DNA of 64,000 nucleotides, taken from Torreya grandis. Taxonomy: Eukaryota; Streptophyta; Pinopsida; Cupressales; Taxaceae. The stretch covers positions 434,001 to 498,000 of the forward strand of contig JARHVA010002127.1 of the NCBI GenBank assembly GCA_037957365.1, read 5' to 3'. The notes under the pieces are model-generated. The model worked only from the letters and a program-made list of their open reading frames with translations, was not told the origin of the DNA and ran no database searches. Positions 59,345 to 64,000 of this stretch are shown one piece after another (the stretch's first letter is position 1; each line of letters opens with the position of its first letter). Both the position numbers and the translations under genes were made by a program.

Positions 59345-60779
59345 AAATTACAAGAAAATGGTGTAAGGGTGGTATGATAGGTACATCAAAGGCTTTAGGA
59401 TTAAATAGTGCACCCCTCAAGAGTTTCCCCAACATCTAGTGGGAATGGTGACCTTTTCCATAATACACCATTTTTGTGTAGTGTGCCTAGAACTCATGGA
59501 TGAAAACCTATTTGGATGGCTCAAGTTGCTTGTATTTTCCTCTAAGTATTTCATGGTGGTGCTAAGGATGATTAACACAATACACAATAACTAGAGATAT
59601 TAGTCAAGACTATGGATCAAGATAGGAGTAGGTTAAGGTGCCAATTTATGTACCCTAGAGCCAAGGTAATCGAGGATGAAGAGGATGAATTTGATAGGAT
59701 AAAAATTCATCCCCTCTAGAGAGAGATAATAAACAAGTGAATATTCGACCTCTACTATGAAATGAAGCCATGCAAGAAGGGTAATAATCTAAGAAAAGAT
59801 GATGATCACCCCCTCTTAGAAAGTAATGAAGGGAAGGTTGTGCCTAAGATGTAAGAGACCCTCCAAAATAAGTGAGGAAAAAAACTTGAAGAGATAATGC
59901 AGTGCATTTAGTTGAATATTTCCTCTGAGGATAAAATTACACCCCCATTTCCTAAGAAGTGTGACCTTCATGCTAGAGAGTGCTTCCTCTAGCAAGAAGA
60001 ACAAGAAAAAGACTAAGGGACCAATTGAATTCCCTACTATAACTATAGTAGAGATGAAAAAAGAGATGACACTCATGCCTAAAATGGAGAAGGAAACTAA
60101 AGAAGAAAGAGTAGGGACATATATCCTATAGGTAAAATAAGAGGAAGAGGAGCCAAGCACTAGGGATATATAGGAATATCTATAAATCAACACAACCATC
60201 ATGCTTGGAGAATCATATGAGTCAATAATCCCCTCATCTAGTGAATAACCCTCCACACCACCTTCACAAATAAAAGCAGAGAAGATAAGGGTTTAGAGAA
60301 AATGTGCTTGAGCGAGTCGGACATTAAGAAGGCATTGGCGCTTGAAGGGAAGTGCAAACTGGCTCATGAAAAATAATTGGCCAAAGGTAGAGAAAAAGGC
60401 CATGAAGGTTATTATAATGATATGACAAACTATATAAGCATTAAATCAAGTGACTATTACCCCCACTAGGAAGGTAGAAGAAGCTACAGAGGCATGCCCA
60501 AGTAGTAAAGGGGTGCATGAAGAAAAGGAAGGTGATACTGGTACCTTAGAAAAATAAATGAAGATAATAAAGGAACCCCAATAAATATAAGGTGATGTTG
60601 GCACCAAATGAATTTCATTGTTGGTGATTATTGACAAACCCAAGATGAAGAAGCAAATAAAGGGGAAAGTCTGAGGAATAAACCCCCAAGGATCAAATAG
60701 GTGAATCCTTTTAGGAAAGTGCTGAAGAGAGTGGTGGTGTTAGTGAAAAGGGGGAAGAATAAATAGATATGGCCATCAT
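59345..60779. other. First half of K interior, decayed coding-like sequence
   Basis: Lys/Glu-rich frames with many stops, for example EMKKEMTLMPKMEKE near 60051. It may be the N-terminal part of the K protein in other frames. The minus-strand frames 60256-59816 and 60643-60446 are shadows of this purine-rich sequence. Confidence 0.4.
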
Positions 60780-61885
60780 AGAGAAGGATTATGAAGATCT
60801 AAAAATAAGGGAGAAGGTATAAGAGGGATGGGTGGATGAATATCTTTATATGTATGACACTATGTCCCCTAAGCCACCATAACTAGGATGCACAAATAAC
60901 TCATTTATGATTGATCACTATATGGATGAGCCTTATTATGAGGAATTTAGAAAGGCTATTTTGAGCCAAGAAGAGCCTATTGAGGTTTAGGAATCCCCCC
61001 TTATAAACCTTTATTCCATGAACCCCATCCAATCTAGGAATGTGCTAATCATAATGGCCATTAAAGTTGTATTCCATAACATCATCAATGATGGCAGGTT
61101 GAGAAAATGGAAAAAGCTCCATAAAGAAGTCAAATATGAAACATAGGACACCAAATTCAAGTTGTATCAACTATATGAGCTCATATAGATTCCAAAAACA
61201 TCCATTCTAGTTAGCTTTGATACTTCAAACCTCTTAGAGGTTGACAAAATTTGTGTGCTAGTGGAGCAGATGCTCCCAAAGTTAAAACCCTAAATGGCAT
61301 AAGAATAAGAAGATAATTATACTATACTATAGAAGGATCTAGTTGGTAATATTTAAGAGGTATAATACCTCTTTAAACAACTACAAGAGGGAACATATGC
61401 AATAGATTTCATATTTTTGACCTTCTCAAACTAAGCACCAGTCATAGACATGCATCTAAAGTAGGCAAAAGAGGAGAAGTTGAAGTTGATGGTGCATGTA
61501 TACTTGGTGAGTAGGTAAAAATAGGTATAGATAATGGGAAACATCAATTAACTTATCAATAAAATCAAGGACCAAGAGATTAACTTGGATGCACTCTTTC
61601 ATACTATACAAACTAAGGCCTATGAGTAAGGAGTAATCCTAGATGGTAGTGTTGAAAAGCCAATGGCAAATGTAGAGGCATTTTGGAAAGAGCTAAAGAA
61701 GACTAATGTGCTTGCACTTACTACTACATCCACTTAAATAGATAGTGCCATTGAAGAAATAACTATCACCTTTAAAAGCTTTGTGGACTTCAGTGTCAAG
61801 ATTAAGGAGAGTACATCCAAGTTCTATGCTCGAAAGAGCTTAACAACCTAGTTTGAGGATTGACTAAATTTTTTATGTGGGGTGA
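60780..61885 (+). pseudogene. K ORF remnant, function unknown
   Basis: Frame 1 can be followed for about 365 codons with stops mostly at would-be Gln codons. Readable parts: KDYEDLKIREKV near 60784, SFMIDHYMDEPYYEEFRKAI near 60905, VVFHNIINDGRLRKWKKLHK near 61065, IKDQEINLDALFHTIQTKAY near 61564, ANVEAFWKELKKTNVLALTT near 61668, and VDFSVKIKESTSKFYARKSL near 61782. The protein is helical-looking and charged, without gag, protease, RT or transposase motifs. Like the ORFs of C and D it is an element-borne protein of unknown role. I saw no clear similarity among the three by eye. Confidence 0.45.
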
Positions 61886-62579
61886 TGTTGGGCCACTTAT
61901 TTCATTAAGTATATGATTCAAACCTACATGACATCCACATCAGTGCAAGGGGATAATTTTTAGTAATGATTGGAATTTTGGATTTTTGGTGCTAGTTGGA
62001 GGTCACAGTGTATTCCTTACACTAGTTGGTAGGTGATTAACTAGTTCCTATATCTTTAAGGCATCTTCCAAGATTGATAATATGTGGTAGATATATTGAA
62101 AACTTCATGAAGTCATGGATGGAAAGAATGATCACCTAATATTTAGCTCATCATTTGGCATGCATATTCCACCTTGGTGGAGATGCTCCTATGAGATATT
62201 TAAGAAGCTCAAAATAGCTAGAGAAAAGAGATGGAAATATCATAGTGAAGCTCTAGAAAAATGGAGTCACTCTATATGCATGTATCTAGTATCCATTAGA
62301 CTTAGGCTTAGTGTGGATTCCATGAAGGATCCATTTATAAACACCCAAGCGCACGTATGGGCCTTTAGGTCATTAAGTAGTTTGAGTGAAGCATTTACTC
62401 TATTCTAAATATTATGAACTCTATTTTATTTGAACTTTGATTAGTGATAAAGATGGTTGTAGTAAAACATGATATCTAATATATGCATCTTTTCTATTGC
62501 TATTGAAATGCATAATGATTTTAATGTTATAATTTCAATACATTTACGATAAGAACTATTTTTGAGCTTTTGGTTCACA
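61876..62579 (+). repeat. Polypurine-like tract and 3' LTR of K
   Basis: TGTGGGGTGA (61876-61885) then TGTTGGGCC (61886). The LTR ends near GGTTCACA. The open frame 62115-62408 lies wholly inside the LTR and is not kept in the 5' copy. Confidence 0.85.
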
Positions 62580-63172
62580 TAGTTAATGGAGTCCCTATGA
62601 TAAATGATGATGTCATCATAAATCTATAGAAAGTATAAGTATAGATCTTATGCCAAACATTCTTATCCTTGCTAGAAGCACAAGCCTAGTATGAGTACTT
62701 ATAGTGAAAGTAACCCTTTGACCCTTCAAAAACTAATATGAAATTAAGATTAGTTTAACAAAGGCTTGTGTCTATATGACTTTATGATTACTATACCAAA
62801 ATTATTGTGCCTATAGGTCACTAAGCATAGTCCATGAAAGGCTTATTCCTATGGATCTACTTAAATCCTTCTTTTAATTGATCAAGTCCCATAATTGATA
62901 TCTTGCATCATGGCACAACTAGCCCAACATAGGCCTTAGTTCCTTATCAACTGCACTTCAGGTGAGTGCATAAGTCCTATGCCTTATGTGGATTGATGCC
63001 AGTGTAGTCGAGTGTTAAAATTTTGAGAGCAAAAGGAATATCCCATGATTTTTCCTAGTTTTAATAAACTAGGAACCAACTAAGACAACTTTATGCACCA
63101 CTATCTACAATATTTTAGTTTTACTGTTGGGACTCGTGTTGAATTTTATTGCTATAATGGTGTGACAGAATG
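62580..63172. other. No recognisable gene
   Basis: About 0.6 kb, AT-rich. It does not continue the right LTR of I. Nothing else identified. Confidence 0.45.
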
Positions 63173-63590
63173 ATGTACCAAATCTCCCTCAAAAATATTG
63201 AACACTAGTATCAACAAATGGAAGATAGCTTTACATTGAAGCATCCAACCTACAAAGGACAAAAACCAAGAAAATGGGTTCACAATAACCTATCTGATGC
63301 TTTGTATAAAGTATTTTTTGTGAATTGCCTAAGCATGTGTACCAGTGTTTGGTTGCATATTCAAACCATATAAGAAGAATCTATGGACAATGCTATGAGT
63401 GGATGAATGATAGCCTAGAAAGGATTGAGACCTTGGATGCCACTTGGATTAGAGCAATGGATAAATAGTGGTAAGGAGTGTTGAATAACTACATACTTGA
63501 GTTTATAGTCTCAACATACTTGTGCCCTGAGGAAGTAGAATGCTAATTATTATATGACCCTAGAGGCACTTTTGTAAAAGACTTGTTATG
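63173..63590 (+). pseudogene. Decayed reading frame, unknown
   Basis: From ATG 63173 one frame reads about 140 codons with seven or so stops: NNLSDALYKVFFVNCLSMCT near 63281, NDSLERIETLDATWIRAMDK near 63404, and LNNYILEFIVSTYLCPEEVE near 63482. It has the look of an old retroelement protein but no diagnostic motif. The remainder to 64000 shows nothing I can assign. Confidence 0.3.
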
Positions 63591-64000
63591 AAGATGAAAA
63601 ATATAATGATGGATTATGATTTTGAAATTTTAAGGATGGAAGGATAAAGTCCTTTCATGTATGGGCAATGCAAAGGGGGAAAGGGGATATGTAGGTGAAG
63701 CATAATGGAAGAAGATGAGTAGAATGACACCTAAGAGCTCAGAATATAGACCTATAATAAGAGATGATATAGAATGATGCAAGATCTAGAACTTGGGAGT
63801 GCTGAGAAAACCCATAGCGAGTAGGAAGGGCATGGGGAAGGATCTCTTGAAATAAAATAGTGCAAGGATAAGAGATACAATGAAGTAATGGATCGAGCTC
63901 AACACTTGATAGGTGTATAATTTTTTGGGTTCTTATAGGATTTTGTGACTAAATATATGCTTGATGTGCCTACCCCCTTTAAACGTATGGTGCATGCTCA

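Larger units (their letters stand above)
58639..62579 (+). mobile_element. Element K: 3.9-kb non-autonomous LTR retrotransposon
   Basis: Direct repeats 58639-59344 and 61886-62579, about 0.7 kb each, share TTGGGCC starts, TTAACTAGTTCCTA, AGTAAAACATGATATCT and TATAATTTCAATAC. The interior (2.5 kb) has no RT or integrase but one long broken frame. A short purine-rich TGTGGGGTGA precedes the 3' LTR. A primer site was not recognised. Target duplication is doubtful (AGTTT at 58634-58638 against TAGTT at 62580-62584). Confidence 0.85.

Noticed and set aside
59816..60256. 146-codon minus-strand open frame, hydrophobic, looks like membrane segments
   Set aside because: Complement of purine-rich Lys/Glu-type sequence inside K; hydrophobicity is the expected artefact.
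62115..62408. 97-codon plus-strand open frame
   Set aside because: Entirely inside the 3' LTR of K and not open in the 5' LTR.
1..64000. CRISPR array, bacterial operon, phage or IS element
   Set aside because: No regularly spaced short repeats and no prokaryotic-type genes; all repeats are LTRs, hairpins or local duplications of a plant genome.
1..64000. tRNA or rRNA genes
   Set aside because: The only tRNA-related strings are 12-13-base primer sites next to LTRs; no cloverleaf sequence was seen.

Overview
This is nuclear DNA of a seed plant with a large, repeat-packed genome; a gymnosperm such as a conifer is my best guess, not proven. The window is AT-rich and CpG-poor. I found no host gene, tRNA or rRNA. 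Almost everything recognisable is LTR retrotransposon, decayed by stops (often TAG/TAA where the family has Gln) and frameshifts, and nested several layers deep. I use letters A-K for the elements.

Layout. A (1-2321, +): 3' part of a Ty1/copia element with RT, RNase H and 3' LTR. 2322-4771: nothing recognised. B (- strand): an old Ty3/gypsy gag split in two (26904 down to 26194, then 5851 down to 4772) by C. C (5852-26193, +): a 20-kb non-autonomous LTR element with LTRs of about 5 kb and one non-canonical ORF (16785-18926). Its left LTR is interrupted by D (10277-16032, unknown class). Its right LTR is interrupted by E (22496-24327, a small LTR element with a protease-like ORF and a fold-back 3' end). 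F (- strand): an old Ty3/gypsy element (gag at 35.4 kb, protease/RT linker at 34.3-34.8 kb, RT at 28.4-28.8 kb) split by G. G (28824-34276, -): a nearly complete chromodomain Ty3/gypsy element with tRNA-iMet primer site. H (35834-36202): an LTR-like promoter block.

I (36203-58638, +): a giant Tat-like Ty3/gypsy element with LTRs of about 6 kb. Its gag, protease, extra RNase H, RT and degenerate RNase H share one frame; the integrase follows in another. Its left LTR contains J (37936-40371, a 2.4-kb LTR element with good primer site, polypurine tract and target duplication) and a 1.24-kb tandem duplication around a GATA-rich block. Its right LTR stops at K (58639-62579, a 3.9-kb LTR element with its own non-canonical ORF). 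62580-64000 is unassigned apart from one decayed reading frame.

How the parts relate. C has no pol but shares with I the primer-site region, the pre-LTR motif GAGTCACCAA, a hairpin at the LTR start and similar sequence near the transcription start. I infer that C was mobilised by enzymes of an I-like element. The most unusual signals are the RNase H placed before RT in I, two LTR hairpins whose arms differ between the two LTRs by paired changes, the fold-back end of E, and the unexplained ORFs of C, D and K. All homology statements come from reading the sequence by eye; no database search was run.
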